From Verticillium longisporum (Eukaryota; Ascomycota; Sordariomycetes; Glomerellales; Plectosphaerellaceae): a stretch of DNA of 64,000 bases. Below, piece after piece: positions 1-11,002 of this stretch. The notes beneath the pieces are model-generated. The model had not been told where the DNA came from. It did no database searches and was given only the letters and a program-made list of their open reading frames with translations. Every line of letters starts with the position of its first letter. The first letter of the stretch is position 1. The stretch lies in contig JAETXT010000001.1 of assembly GCA_019188255.1 (NCBI GenBank), forward strand, positions 6,262,001 through 6,326,000, written 5' to 3'. Both the position numbers and the translations under genes were made by a program.

Positions 1-506
1 CTGGCAAGCAAGCAGGAAGGGCCCCTCATCAGCGTACACAACTTTAACCAACAACGGGACAAGATGTCACAAAAGAACACCAGTCTGTCAGTCAGTCAGC
101 CAGCAGCAGCAGCACAGCCAGTGAATCCTCGGCGTAACGGCCGTCTCTCTTCCTCAACGATGTGATCTGATCTGTCTACACATGCAGGTCGACATGATAC
201 CCCCCCAGCCCTACCTAATGGGCGAAGCGACAAAACAAAAACACCGAGTGCCACAAGGGGAAAACAACAAGAGAATCCTGGGGTCCCCCAAAAATGCAAG
301 TTCCGCCAGCAGGTGTACGCATCTCGCAAACTCCCCCTGCCCACCACGGTAGGCTCCCTCCGCCCCGCCCCGCCCCCTTCCGAGCTTCCCCAGCCTCCCC
401 CCCTGCTGGCTGGCTTTCGAACCCAGTCGTGACAAGACATTGTGACAACATGCCCGCTCTCTTCCTATCCACGGCATCCGCTGATCTCCCTTCTACACAC
501 GGCGGT
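1..506. other. 3' flank of the TBC gene
   Basis: About 500 bases lie downstream of the minus-strand Rab GAP gene. The ORFs here are short, mutually overlapping and of low complexity. I see no gene. The stretch probably holds the 3' UTR and terminator region of the neighbouring gene and unresolved sequence from the window edge. Confidence 0.5.
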
Positions 507-3500
507 CTATCCCTCAAACTCCACAACCCCCTTTCCCGTCTGCGCGGTGGCGGCCGCCGTCGGCTCAATGTCCACCAGCTGTCCGTCCTTCGCGTTTCCA
601 CTGGCGCCAGCCTCGGCATCCGCCCCGGAGAGCAGGTCCCGGTCCTCGCTGCGTACGCTCCGGCGTTCGGCATCAGCGGGGCCCATACGCACACCAATCT
701 CGACCCCAATGTCCGCGTCGTCTTCGTCGTCGTCGTCCCGGGGCTGGAGCGTCTGATTTGACGTTGCGTTCTTCTCGAGCTCCTTCTGTGCCTCCTCCAT
801 GCGCTTGCGCACTTCGGCAGCCACGCGCATGCCGTCTGTGACAATGTTGTCGAGGACGCCCCGCAGACCGCGTGTTGCGCCCTGCGCGGCGGGCGCCGCG
901 GCCGCGGGAAGCACGGAGCGGTTGCCAAAGTTGATGCTGGAGGAGGTCGTGAGGGAGGTAGAGGGTGTCGCAGCGGAGGGCAGGCCCTCGATGATGTGGA
1001 AAGAGGTGGGGAAGGAAGACTCGAAGAACTGCTCCAGAAGCTCGTACGCCAGCACGACCATGCGGAACGTTGGCAGCGTAATGTGCAGCGGGTTAGCGGG
1101 GTCCAGGGCGGCGATGGCGGCTTCGGCCTGTGCCTTGGAGACCCTGCGTTCTGACAGGCTTGTCTGCTGGCTTCCGTCGGTCGAGCTGATGGACAGCGAG
1201 GGCGGCTTCTTCGCCCGCTTTGGACTGGCCGATGGCGACTCGAGCGCAAGCAGGTCTTCCTCCTCTTCCTCCTCGTCGTCGTCGTTTCCGATGGCGAACG
1301 CGCCCGAGTTGTCGCCTTCGGCTGGCGTCTTCTCTGTTTCTTCCTCTTGACGTTTGTTCTGGGGGTGGTCCGGGTCGGCGTACTCGAAACATCTCCGGAT
1401 GAAGGCGCTGACGCTGCCAAGGAATCTTTCGTTCGCCGAGATGCCCCCAAGGCTCGTCTCGGACGCGTTCGGATTGCCCTGCACCGTGATGCCGTTCACC
1501 GTCGGCGTCGACGCGCCGGGGCTCAGGTTGCCCTCGAGGCCTCGCCTCGAGAGGAACAGCAACGTCTCCGAGATGCGCAGGATGCCCTCGCGATCGACCT
1601 TGCCGTCGCCGTCGTCGTCGTACAGCTCAAAGAAGTAGCTCATTGTGCCCATAATATCCCTCTTGCCCCTGACCTGGGCGAGGCCCGAGACGACATTGGC
1701 CAAGGTCAGCTCGCCCTTGCCATCGACGTCCCATTTCTTGAACAGTCGCTGCATAAACTCGTGATCGGCAGGTTCCGGGCCCGTACCCCAGGGGTTGAGC
1801 AGTGCATCGTTCCGCTTCTGGGTCTCTGTGAACGTGTCGCGGCGGGGCGTGATGGGCGAGTCGGAAATAGCCCACTTGGACATGTTGGCGAGGAACTCCC
1901 TAAAGGCATCGTAGTCCATCATGCTCGTGCTCGGGCCGAGCGCAACGCGGCCCTTGTCGATAATCTGCTCGTGATTGTCCCGGAACGCATCTTGCGCCCT
2001 GCCTCGGCCGTTTCGCGCACGACGCTGCTTTTCGCCCTGAATGATGAGATCTCGCTGTTGCCTCTCGTACAGCATGGTGTAGAAGCGGTCGTAGAGTGCG
2101 CCCAGCTCCTCGGCGCTCAGAAGCTTGCTGTCGGGACCGAGATTCCTGATGGCCGTTCTCTTGGTGAAGCTCTCAATGTTATTGAGAACCGCGTCCTTGT
2201 TCTTCAACCGCGACTCGGTAATGCTGTTGTGTGTGATTTGCGAAAACTCCTTAAAGGCCACGACCATGAGCTCCTGAAATTTGGTCACGCCCCGCAGCTT
2301 GGGGTTCTCCGACTTGGGATGCGCAGACTCATCGAGGCGGGTGAAGTACGACTTGAGGACCGAGATGAAGGCCCCGTCATCTGTCGCATCGAGAAGTTCC
2401 TCTCCGTTGATCCGCAGGATGGCCAGGCCAACCTGGAAAAGGACCTTGGGGCCCTCGACGAAGAAGACGTCCAGCACGCGGAAGGCAAATATGAGGGGCA
2501 TCGAGTTGACGTAGAGGGAGAGGAACCACGGCAGCGACACGACGGACAGCTGCACGTCACTCTTGACGAGGTGCTCCCACAGAACGGGCATGGTCTGCTC
2601 GACAAGCGACTCAAAGACCTTCTGATCGAGGAGCGTGCCGTACATGGTGGTGGAGTAGTAGCCAGGAACCAGCCTGTCACAGAGGGAGGAGAGGAGGAAG
2701 AAGGCCTGGGCCTCCGACATGTAGATGAGCAGCGCGGCCACGACGATGTTCATGGCCTGGCAGTATCCGACGTCCGGGTTGACCCAGCTGTAGGCGGTCA
2801 GAACGCGACGCAGCCGGCCAATGCCCTCTGGATCCTGGAAGCCGGGGTACTCGGGAAGACTCCGGTTGAGATCCTTCTCAATCTCGTCAATAGCGAGCGA
2901 GTCCTGTCCGGCATACTTCGCGAGCGTGTTTGCGAAGAGGTCTGGGTTCTCGAGCCGCAGGTAGATGGAACCAGACGTGAGCTCCCACATTTCACCGCGC
3001 AGGCGATTCGGCAAGCCTACCCTGATGAGCTTGTGAAAGGTGGGCTGGCGGATGAGGGTGACGTTCCGGCCGTTGTCTCGCAGGTATTCCGCCCATAGCC
3101 GCATCTTGGCGCGGTCTCGCAGCTTCTTGGGGTCGCCGGGGTATCGGAAGAACATGCCGAGGCCGGCGTCGGGCGGGTTGGCGCCCTTCTTGTCGTCGGG
3201 GCGGAGCAGGTACTCGGAGTAGCACTGGCCGACGACGTTCTTCAGCTTGCCGACGTGGCCGACGGCGGCCTTGAGGCCCTTCTTGAGACCATCGCAGAAG
3301 CGCTCGCACGCCTGGCGGGTGCCGGCAAGGTGTATGGTGATGCGCTGTTCTCGTACGTCCTTCTTGTCGCCAGCGGTGTCCTTGTCTTTCTCCTTGTCCT
3401 TGGATGCGTTGTTGGCAGGGATGCCGTTCCAGGTGGTGATGGCGAGGGCGAATTGGAAGGATTGGCTGCTCAGGCGCTCGACGCGCTTGATGGAGCAGAG

Positions 3501-3874
3501 AGGAAAACTGAAGCCGTTGCCTGAAGGGCCGCCGCCGTGGGTCTGGCCGGTGAAGGCGGAGCTCGTGGATGTGCTGGCAGCGTGGGAAAAGCTGGTGGGC
3601 GTCGTGGAGAAGCACATGTAGGCCTCGGACAGGTGCAGCTTGCCGGCGTAGTGGTAGCCGCGGTCATTGTCGCGGTCGCCCTGGGTGGCGTTGGGCGGGG
3701 GATGGTGAGCTCGGCATTGATCTCGTAGAGAGGGTTCTGAGAGCTGGGCAGGCGGAATTGGGCCTGGAAGAGCGAGGACTTGGAGGGGTTGCGATCCGAG
3801 TTGGACAGGTTCAAGCCCTGGGTCGGGTCGATGAACGCCTGGGCCCTCTGCACCAGGCTGGAAAGATTCAACAT
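507..3874 (-). CDS. GYP2: GRAM/TBC/EF-hand Rab GTPase-activating protein (Gyp2/TBC1D8-9 type), with an apparent 1-nt frameshift
   Basis: This is a Rab GTPase activator predicted to act on membranes of the endosomal or secretory system. The start is the ATG at 3874 (MLNLSSLVQRAQ). A GRAM domain follows (LHLSEAYMCFSTTP region), then a long TBC domain with both catalytic fingers visible: the arginine finger IxxDxxR as IEKDLNR and the glutamine finger YCQ in VGYCQAMN. Behind it are EF-hand-like loops (DVDGKGE, DDDGDGKVD) and an acidic, disordered tail ending at 507. No intron is needed. The N-terminal 60 residues and the remaining 1036-residue ORF lie in different frames; the switch falls in a run of five G (3697-3701). 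One extra base there gives a continuous 1122-residue protein. The domain order matches yeast Mdr1/Gyp2 and animal TBC1D8/9. The assignment is from family knowledge; the frameshift is read directly. Confidence 0.88.
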
Positions 3875-4345
3875 GGTGGCGGGCTCGCAGGATCAGCTGG
3901 TCATGTCGGTAGGGGCAGACGGGCTCTCGGGATCGGATCTAGAGGGATTCGTTGGGCGTGGTCTTGATGAGTGGGATAGATAGAGGTCGGCGTCGGAGGG
4001 GATCGTCGGGAATGGAACAGTTGGCTAGGAGAGAGGGGCGTAAGCGACGGATGCGGTGGGAGCAGTGTGTCGTCTGTGGAGACGTTTGTAACGAATGTCA
4101 AAGAGGAGCAGACCAAAGTGAACAAGAAGGGAGGCAGAACAGGCGTTTTGCGGATGGGGAATGCTCGTTGCGGGTTGCCAGCTCGAAATCGGGCGTGTTG
4201 CGTAGAATGGTAGCAGTGGTGGAGGTGATGGATGAAGATGTCTTGACGTTGGATGGTCATGGGGGGGAAGACGAAACCGAGAGAGGAGCTCCCATGGCAG
4301 CGGCAGCGTCAGCGGCAGCGGCAGCAGGAGCTGGGGAGCTCTCGG

Positions 4346-4402
4346 CAGTGGAGGGAGCCTTCCTCAGTGGAGGGAGCCTTCCTCAGTGGAGGGAGCCTTC
4401 CT
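4346..4402. repeat. Three perfect tandem copies of a 19-bp unit
   Basis: The unit cagtggagggagccttcct is repeated exactly three times (4346-4364, 4365-4383, 4384-4402), about 470 bp upstream of the TBC gene start. Perfect identity suggests recent slippage or duplication. Confidence 0.95.
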
Positions 4403-4933
4403 CCGTTCAGTTTGGGGGGCATGAGTGCGTGGTGTCCTGGAGGGGCGTCCTGTAGCAGCGTGAGGACGTAGGGGCCTGGGGGTGTGCCTTAGGGCGCGAC
4501 CCACCCAGCCACCATCGACGCAGTTCAACCGCTAGCTGGGCAAGCTGGGCTGAAGGAGAAGCCTCAGGGGACCCTGCCCCTGATTTTGCCCCGAGTTCAT
4601 TCCCTTGCCTCGCCTTTGCACACATCCCTTGGGCCCTTCATGATGATTCACGTCTTCGAACAGGCCATGTTCCCTCTACGAGTCTCTGCGACTCGGGGAG
4701 TTCCTCAGCATCAAAGTTGCTCAGCATCAAAGTTGCTCAGCACGCAAATTCTTGCATGAGACATCACCATGCCGCGCCACCCAGACAACCCCTCGTCAGC
4801 TTGTTGTTCCGAATCGTCTGTATCAATTGCTGCGGATGGTATGATGGCACGTCACATGCTCTCCCAGTGCTTCCCTTCCTAGCCCTGCCTTGATGCTTCA
4901 GAAGCACGAAGCTCCGTGTCCGAGACCCAGGGC

Positions 4934-4952
4934 AAAAAAAAAAAAAAAAAAA
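4934..4952 (+). repeat. Poly(A) tract, 19 nt
   Basis: An uninterrupted run of 19 A is followed by CCCC and six more A. It lies in the intergenic region between the TBC and PKA genes. It could be a simple homopolymer or the trace of a poly(A)-tailed insertion; no target-site duplication is obvious to me. Confidence 0.8.
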
Positions 4953-5327
4953 CCCCAAAAAACAGGCCCCATACCCGCTCTCTACCCAAAGTACGCCAAA
5001 AACACCATACCCAATGATGCCGCTTTACCCCTCCGCGACGCCCAGCAGCTCTATCGTCTAGCCAAATGAGCCGCATCCGTGTATCTTTAACTTTTTCATC
5101 TCTCCGCGGCTGAAGTCTGTGTATACCATGCTTGGTTGTGCATCGGTTGGACAAGAACAACGCTCATCTCGTGAGCTGCCCCCTCATTGTCCTGTGCAAG
5201 TGAACAACCGAAACCTTCCGTAAATAAGGTTCTACTCCGTTGTCAACCCCGTATTAGGGAGCCTTCAGGAGGACCACTCCTTAAAACTGGCCATGTCGCG
5301 TCGAACCCATGCTGGATGTCTGGTTGA

Positions 5328-6604
5328 TCAAAAATCTTTAAAGTACTGGTCGTACTGGCGCGCCATTTCGTCCGTATACGGCTCGCGCTTGCCATCCTCC
5401 TCCGGGTACTGATCGAAGCACTGCGAGTCGCTCGAGGATCGCACGGGCGGCACAATGGGTCCGCGCACACGCTGTCCCAGTAGCTCATCCCACCGGATGC
5501 CCTTGAAGAAGGGTGGTCTTTGACGCGCTGCGCGCCGCCGCTAATGTTGCCGAGGCGTTTAGAGCGGTCGACGGTGCAGAACGATTTGATGAGATCCTTG
5601 GCATTGTCCGAAATGTGCGGTTCCGCCGGGAACGTGACGGGCTTCTCGACGATCCTGCGGCAAGAGTTAGTCGGTCATTCGTTTTCAATCCACCACTAGC
5701 CAACCTAGAGCTAGACGTCATGGAGATGGGGGACGTACTGCTTGTAAATCTCGATGGGGTTCTGGTGCCAAAACGGCGGGTAGCCCGTGAGGAACTCGTA
5801 CAGCAGGATGCCCAGCGCCCACCAGTCGACGGCGGTCGTGTGGCCCTTGTTATGAATCACCTCGGGCGCCAGGTACTCGGGGGTGCCGCAGAGGGTGTAC
5901 GTCTCGGTTGGCTGGCCGTCTTCGCTGCTGAGCCGCTTGGCGAAGCCAAAGTCGACGAGCTTGATGTGGCCGTTCTTGTCGAGCAGCAGATTCTCGGGCT
6001 TGAGATCGCGATAGGCGACGCGGCCCTGCTGCTCGTGCAGAAACTCGAGGACGAGGACAATCTCGGCTGTGTAGAACTTGGCGGTGCTCTCGTCGAAGCG
6101 GCGCATCTTGCGCAGGTAGCTGAAGAGCTCGCCGCCGGGGACGTAGTCGAGCAGCATGTACAGCGTGTCGGCGTCGGAGAAGGCGGCAATCATGTTGGTA
6201 ATAAAGGGGTGACCGGAGACGTCGCCGAGAATGCGACGCTCGTGGCGCACGTGGTCCACCTGCTTGAGCTTGATGACCTCGGTCTTGCGGAGGATTTTGA
6301 GGGCGAAGACCTCCTTCTTCTCCTCCTCGGACGGATTGACGGGTCTGACGAGGCAGACACGAGCAAAAGTGCCGGTGCCGAGGGTGCGGATGATGCGGAA
6401 GTCGTGGGAGCTCAACGAGGCGCGGCTGGCAATGGGCCCGTGGCCGGCATTGTGGTGGCCCTTGCCGTTGGCCATGCGACTCTTCATGCGCGAGAGAAAG
6501 CCCGGCTCGCGGTGGGTAGATGACGAAGTGGAAGCGCGCGGACGCGTCGGCTTCTCATGAGGCGTGACGGGCTCCGTCTTGGATTGTGACACGACGGCGG
6601 CCAT
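5328..6604 (-). CDS. pkaC2: cAMP-dependent protein kinase catalytic subunit, short form (PKA-C2-like), with an apparent 1-nt frameshift
   Basis: This AGC kinase phosphorylates substrates when cAMP releases it from the regulatory subunit. Exon 1 (6604-5739) carries the glycine loop GTGTFARV, the catalytic loop YRDLKPEN, the DFG motif, the activation segment TLCGTPEYLAPE and the VDWWALG helix. The intron at 5738-5655 has donor GTACGT and acceptor GCAG and joins KQ to IVEKPV. Exon 2 ends in the PKA C-terminal hydrophobic motif FKDF, with its stop at 5328-5330. Inside exon 2 the frame switches at DHPFF: a GGG run (5511-5513) lacks one base. With it the protein is 397 residues. The N-terminus is short and has no glutamine-rich extension, which fits the second fungal PKA isoform (CPK2/PKAC-2) better than the main long CPKA. 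The isoform call is an inference. Confidence 0.87.
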
Positions 6605-6760
6605 GGTGGGCAGCTCCCGCCGTCACGGCGTGGTTGACTTTGTGTTGCGGCGTGAGAAAGTACGGCGACTGCCAGGGACCGTCGTGCGCGCGCTTGTAAG
6701 CGGGTTCGCAGGTGGTCGCGCGCAGTGGCAGATGGAGGGATGCAAGTGGCTGACTGGTGG

Positions 6761-6808
6761 GCTCGCAGACCGGCGGACTCGCAGACTGGCGGACTCGCAG
6801 ACTGGCGG
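6761..6808. repeat. 16-bp tandem repeat, three copies
   Basis: The unit actcgcagactggcgg occurs at 6777-6792 and 6793-6808, with a diverged first copy at 6761-6776. It lies about 160 bp upstream of the PKA start, within its likely leader or promoter. Confidence 0.9.
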
Positions 6809-7947
6809 ACTGTCGGGTGATGTGACGACAATTCGCGCAGCGCTCGAGGGGAGGCGGGAAATGGGAAACGGTGCACAACGGAGGAGAGCAAGAGGTTCTA
6901 GATCGGGCAGCGTTGGAGGGCTCGTCAAGAGTCAGAGAGGCGACCGGAGTATAGGACTGCTCGAGGTTGTTGGAGGTGATGCAGCAAGCCGGCCGAGTTT
7001 CATAGATCAAGTCGTCGTACAAGGTATGATCTCGTCACATCGGATGCCGTCGAGGGGTGCTGGGTCATTGGGGGGGGTGTCCCGTGTGTCGAAGGAGGGG
7101 GTGGGTGATCAAGAACGGACAGATGGATGGACGGATAAGTGGTGGGATGTGGCCGTGGTCGGTACGGCTCACTCAGCTCGTGGGGGCTCCGATTTACAAA
7201 GGCGAGGAAGAAAAGGCGTCGAGGGTGCAGTCTTGGGAGGCATAGTTTTTGTTCTGTGAGGGCGCAAAAAGTCTTGTCGGGGGACGGAAGGGTGGGAGAA
7301 GGAGGAGGACGAGGAGGAGGACGAGGAGGAGGAGGCGGCGGCGGAGGAGGACCCTCTCGGACCAAGCCTTGAGACGAGAAAGGAGCCAAAAAGACAATCT
7401 AGGACGAGACGAGACAACAGGGCCGAAAGACGGTCAAGGTCGAGACGCAATGACGAGAAAGGAAAGGGCAAGGCAGAATGATGAGGGGGACCCAAGCCGA
7501 CGGGTCTCCTGCCCGACCACTGCCCTGCCACTGCCAGCCTGCCCCAAATTCACCTGCCCTGCCCCCTACACCTGCTTCTGTCACCCTGGCACCTGCTTCT
7601 GTTGCCCTTACACCTGCCGCTCCATGCCCCCCGTCCCCAACCCACCTTCCCAATCCCAACCCCTCGATCCGGTTCAATGCGACGGTGAGCGCCGACTGCA
7701 AATGCGCAGATACCTACCTCCCCTAAGGTACCTAGGTAAGGTAATGTACTGCGCATGCACATGCACATGCAGCATGGTCCAATCCAGTGATGCAACATGA
7801 TGCAGATACGGGTTGATTCAGATGGATGAGATCAATGACGAAACCATGGGGGGCGCGGGGGCGGTCTTGCTTGGCCCTCTTGCCGTTGGATACGAAGAGA
7901 GAGCACCACCTCATGGTCAACGACGACGCCCATGCCCTGAAGTGCAA

Positions 7948-7950
7948 GTG

Positions 7951-8029
<79 letters not shown>

Positions 8030-8031
8030 AA
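7948..8031. repeat. (GTGAAA)14 hexanucleotide microsatellite
   Basis: Fourteen perfect GTGAAA units run from 7948 to 8031. The array makes open frames on both strands that encode alternating dipeptides (VK on +, HF or SL on -). These are artefacts of a repeat whose unit length is divisible by three, not genes. Confidence 0.97.
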
Positions 8032-10245
8032 TGGCAGTATCAAGAGAAACGGTGCCGCGGGACGGTATCGGCCACGCCAAGCCTGTTGCGCTACTGTGCC
8101 GTCAGACCGGCCGGCCGGCGGCATGCCTGAATTGACCCGCCGCCACCACGCCGACTCTGCCACACTAGCAGAGCCTGTAGGACCTATCCACATGCGGTAG
8201 GACCCTAAGTGCTAGTCCTACGTGCTGTGCTGGTCCTAGGTACATCTTTTTGTCTCCCCACTGTACCTTGCCTAGCTACCTACCTCCGGGAGGTAGACAA
8301 GGCACGCAGGCACCCTCGGGCAAGTTGCACAGTGGATAGGTCCCTGGAACCCCTGGATCTGGCCCCCTGGCTCCAGCGGGCTTAGCGGCCGGGCATCCAC
8401 GGTATGACGCAACCCACCCTTCCCACGCTTTCACCCAGACATGCCTTGGGTTGGGTACCTTTCATCAATCCTCCGATCCTCCGTGCTGCACCCCACGCAC
8501 CTGACTGCCTGCCGGGTGTCACATTCATGTCGACATCTCTCGGGCAGTAACCGGCACGGGACAAGAGGGCATGGTTGTTTCGAGAGGAGATTCGACTGGC
8601 CACTTGTGTGATGGAATAAAGGCAGTCACCGTCCCCTGGCATCAAACAGAACACCGACACCAGTGGCGATGACACCACCAGTGGCGATGCTCCTTCGTAG
8701 CCCTGAACGAAAGGGACGAGTCAACGAGGCAAAAAGAGAAGAAGAAAAAAATAACCAACAAGTAAATCACATTAGCAAAACCTGCTGCCGCGTCTTTCTT
8801 TGTCTCATGGCAACCCACCGCTCGGCCGATGGCGATTGATCGATAACCTTGGTCAACATGTTCCCACGCCACACAACGTCGTCATGGCCCGCTCGGCGCC
8901 CGGTAGCCGGCACGCGCTCCTACCTTGGTGCCGCCCTGTCCACCGTTTTCTCTTCTTGACTTGCGATACGATTAAAATATAAAACGGTGATGTAGCAGGT
9001 ATGGGGGGCATGGAGATGAACTGAGGCAAGCAGGCAAGGTCCTGGAACTGCTGACGCAAGGAACCTGTGGCTTCACTACCCATCCATTACCTGATCTTGC
9101 GTGACCATGCCACGAACGGTCCCGTCATGCTGCGACTTGGCGGGTGTCATGTCAGCCTGTGCTGGGGGGTTGGCTTAGGGCTGGCCCGAGAGACCATTGG
9201 CGCTATCCAAGGAGTGCCACATGTCATTTGACGGTCAGCTCACCGGTTCATGCTGACCGTCGCGTACACCGGCTTGTACTAGTTGTGAAGAACCAATCCC
9301 GTTTTGGAGTACATGTTTGCGATCTCATGAAGCTCTTCCAGGTCGTCTTTTTGGTCGTGGTAAATGTCGGAACAGACAAGTGGTTGAGAAAAAAATCAGG
9401 TGTACCAAATCATTCACCCAGACCCTCTACCCAAAATGGCCGAACAATACTACTACGAGACACCTACTGGATCTAGGATCAGGGGGCCATTCAATGTGAA
9501 GATCAGTATAGTATAACTCTATTACAAAAGACGACTTTTTGCCCAGAACGGAGTCCTGGCCCGTACAGTATATTACATCCTCAATGCGACCGAAGCCTCT
9601 TTAATGACCCCTTAGAGACTAGAAAACCGTAGCTGCCCAAGACCCCTTTTGCCCAGGGCCTAGCCGTGGAGGCCTGGGTAGAGCTTGAAGCCCATCCAGA
9701 GCGCGTTAGCTGATGAATTGATTCAAAGCCCTCTCATTTATTGCAAACCGCTTGACAGAGCCTGAGTGCTGCTTTACCACCAGATGACCCGGGCGTTTCT
9801 CTCGTCAGGCCGAATAGGGGCAATTCGTGAAATACAATACATATCGAGTGGTGAGCCTTTAGTCCGTGTTGGATTACAAGGGGTATGCGATAAATGATGC
9901 GGCCTGTTCTGAACAATAGCTGACGCTTTCCACAAGGATGAGTGAACGTCAAATCATGCAATAGCATGTTGAGGCTCAGTGCCAACACATCTGACTTGCT
10001 GCCGCCAAAATCTTCACATGCTCCTCTACAGGCGTACTTCTGTTGAATACCACCACAGCAGCCAAACTTCCTAACTCTCAGCCATCTCAACAAAACACTA
10101 AAACGCAACTCCTGCAATTGCTCATCTCACAACAAAGTTTCAGGGCCATATTCAACTGTCAGCGCAAAACATCTAGCTCCATGCTACAGCCACACGAGAG
10201 CCATGCTGCCGTCACACGACAGCCCGGTCTCCCGTCTTCATCGTG

Positions 10246-11002
10246 CTACCCCCCGCGCGCCTTGACAAAGTCGACGAGATCAAAGAAACTCTTCTTGTAG
10301 TTCCTCACCTGCGAAGTCCTATTGACAGTCTGGATGTCGACATTCGACGCCCCGTCACCAAACTCCCTGCACGCCCATCGTCAGCGCATGATGACAGAAG
10401 CACACAGAAGAGGGAAACCAAAAAAAGAAAAAAAAAAGAAAAAGAAAAAGGAAAAAAAAAGGCAAGAAAGGGAGTCGCTCACCAGTTGTCCGCAAAAGAC
10501 CAGGCATACGCCCCCGCGACATCCACGCCGTCCTCCCAAATGGCCTTGAGCACCTCGGTCAGGTAGCTGAGGTAGTAGTTGCTCCGCGGCGTGTCGAACA
10601 GCTGGTCCGCGAGCGCGACCTTGTCCGTCTCGGCAAAGACGGGGAAGCCAAACTCGGTGATGGCAACGGGCCGGCGCCACGTGCTCCAGACGAGTCGTCA
10701 GCAGTGGCCGTAGAGTTATCTCGAGGATCCCATTTGCCCCATGTTGTGTAAGAGAGGGACGTGACGAGGCTAGTCAGCGACTCGGACGGCTCGGCGTACG
10801 TCTCGGTCGTTGTGGCCGGCGGCACTGACGTCGCATACCTCACAGTGTCAGTCAGAGTGTGGCTGAAAGGCGTAAAGCTGTATTCAGGCTCGCGAGTCCT
10901 CGTCGCCTTGCACTGTGGTCGTGGTGTTGGGCCCTCGGCGTCGAGGTAGACCTGCTGGGCAGCTCCTAGCGTGGCCAAAACGAGTTGCGCCTTGATGAAC
11001 AT
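10246..11002 (-). pseudogene. Internally deleted GH1 beta-glucosidase
   Basis: The 5' end (11002 downwards) encodes a signal peptide (MFIKAQLVLATLGAAQQVYL) and the N-terminal extension of a group of secreted fungal GH1 beta-glucosidases (REPEYSFTPFSHTLTDT, LSYTTWGKWDP). At about 10693-10705 the sequence jumps, in another frame, to the C-terminal end of the same family: STWRRPVAITEFGFPVFAE, with the nucleophile glutamate codon at 10653-10655, then AYAWSFADNW. An intron at 10492-10367 (GTGAGC, T-rich tract, GCAG) joins this to EFGDG and the terminal VNRTSQVRNYKKSFFD, with its stop at 10246-10248. Most of the TIM barrel, including the acid/base TFNEP motif, is missing, and no intron can explain the gap. 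Intact relatives, as I recall them, are near 600 residues; about 200 remain here. It should be enzymatically dead. Confidence 0.82.

Larger units (their letters stand above)
3875..5327. other. Intergenic: leader of the TBC gene and 3' flank of the PKA gene
   Basis: No gene is supported. The stretch holds GCAGCG-rich sequence near 4295-4330, a three-copy 19-bp tandem repeat at 4346-4402 and a run of 19 A at 4934-4952. The TBC-proximal part is probably its promoter and 5' leader. Confidence 0.5.
6605..10245. other. 3.6-kb intergenic region with simple repeats
   Basis: No ORF here resembles a protein. The part next to 6604 is probably the PKA promoter and leader and holds a three-copy 16-bp repeat. 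Polypurine sequence (AGGAGG-rich) covers 7290-7350. A 14-copy GTGAAA array lies at 7948-8031. Words of the TACCTAAGG/CCTAGGTA type cluster at 7717-7745 and 8222-8300. Confidence 0.5.

Noticed and set aside
1347..3098. 583-codon open frame on the plus strand
   Set aside because: It lies antisense to the Rab GAP coding region and shows a composition typical of a reversed GC-rich gene (many Ala, Arg, Asp, Val); no domain is seen.
4346..4402. Possible CRISPR-like or IS-terminal repeats
   Set aside because: The units are directly adjacent with no spacers, there is no transposase, and the organism is a fungus.
7732..8193. Frames of alternating dipeptides (HF, VK, SL)
   Set aside because: They are translations of the (GTGAAA)14 microsatellite in all six frames.
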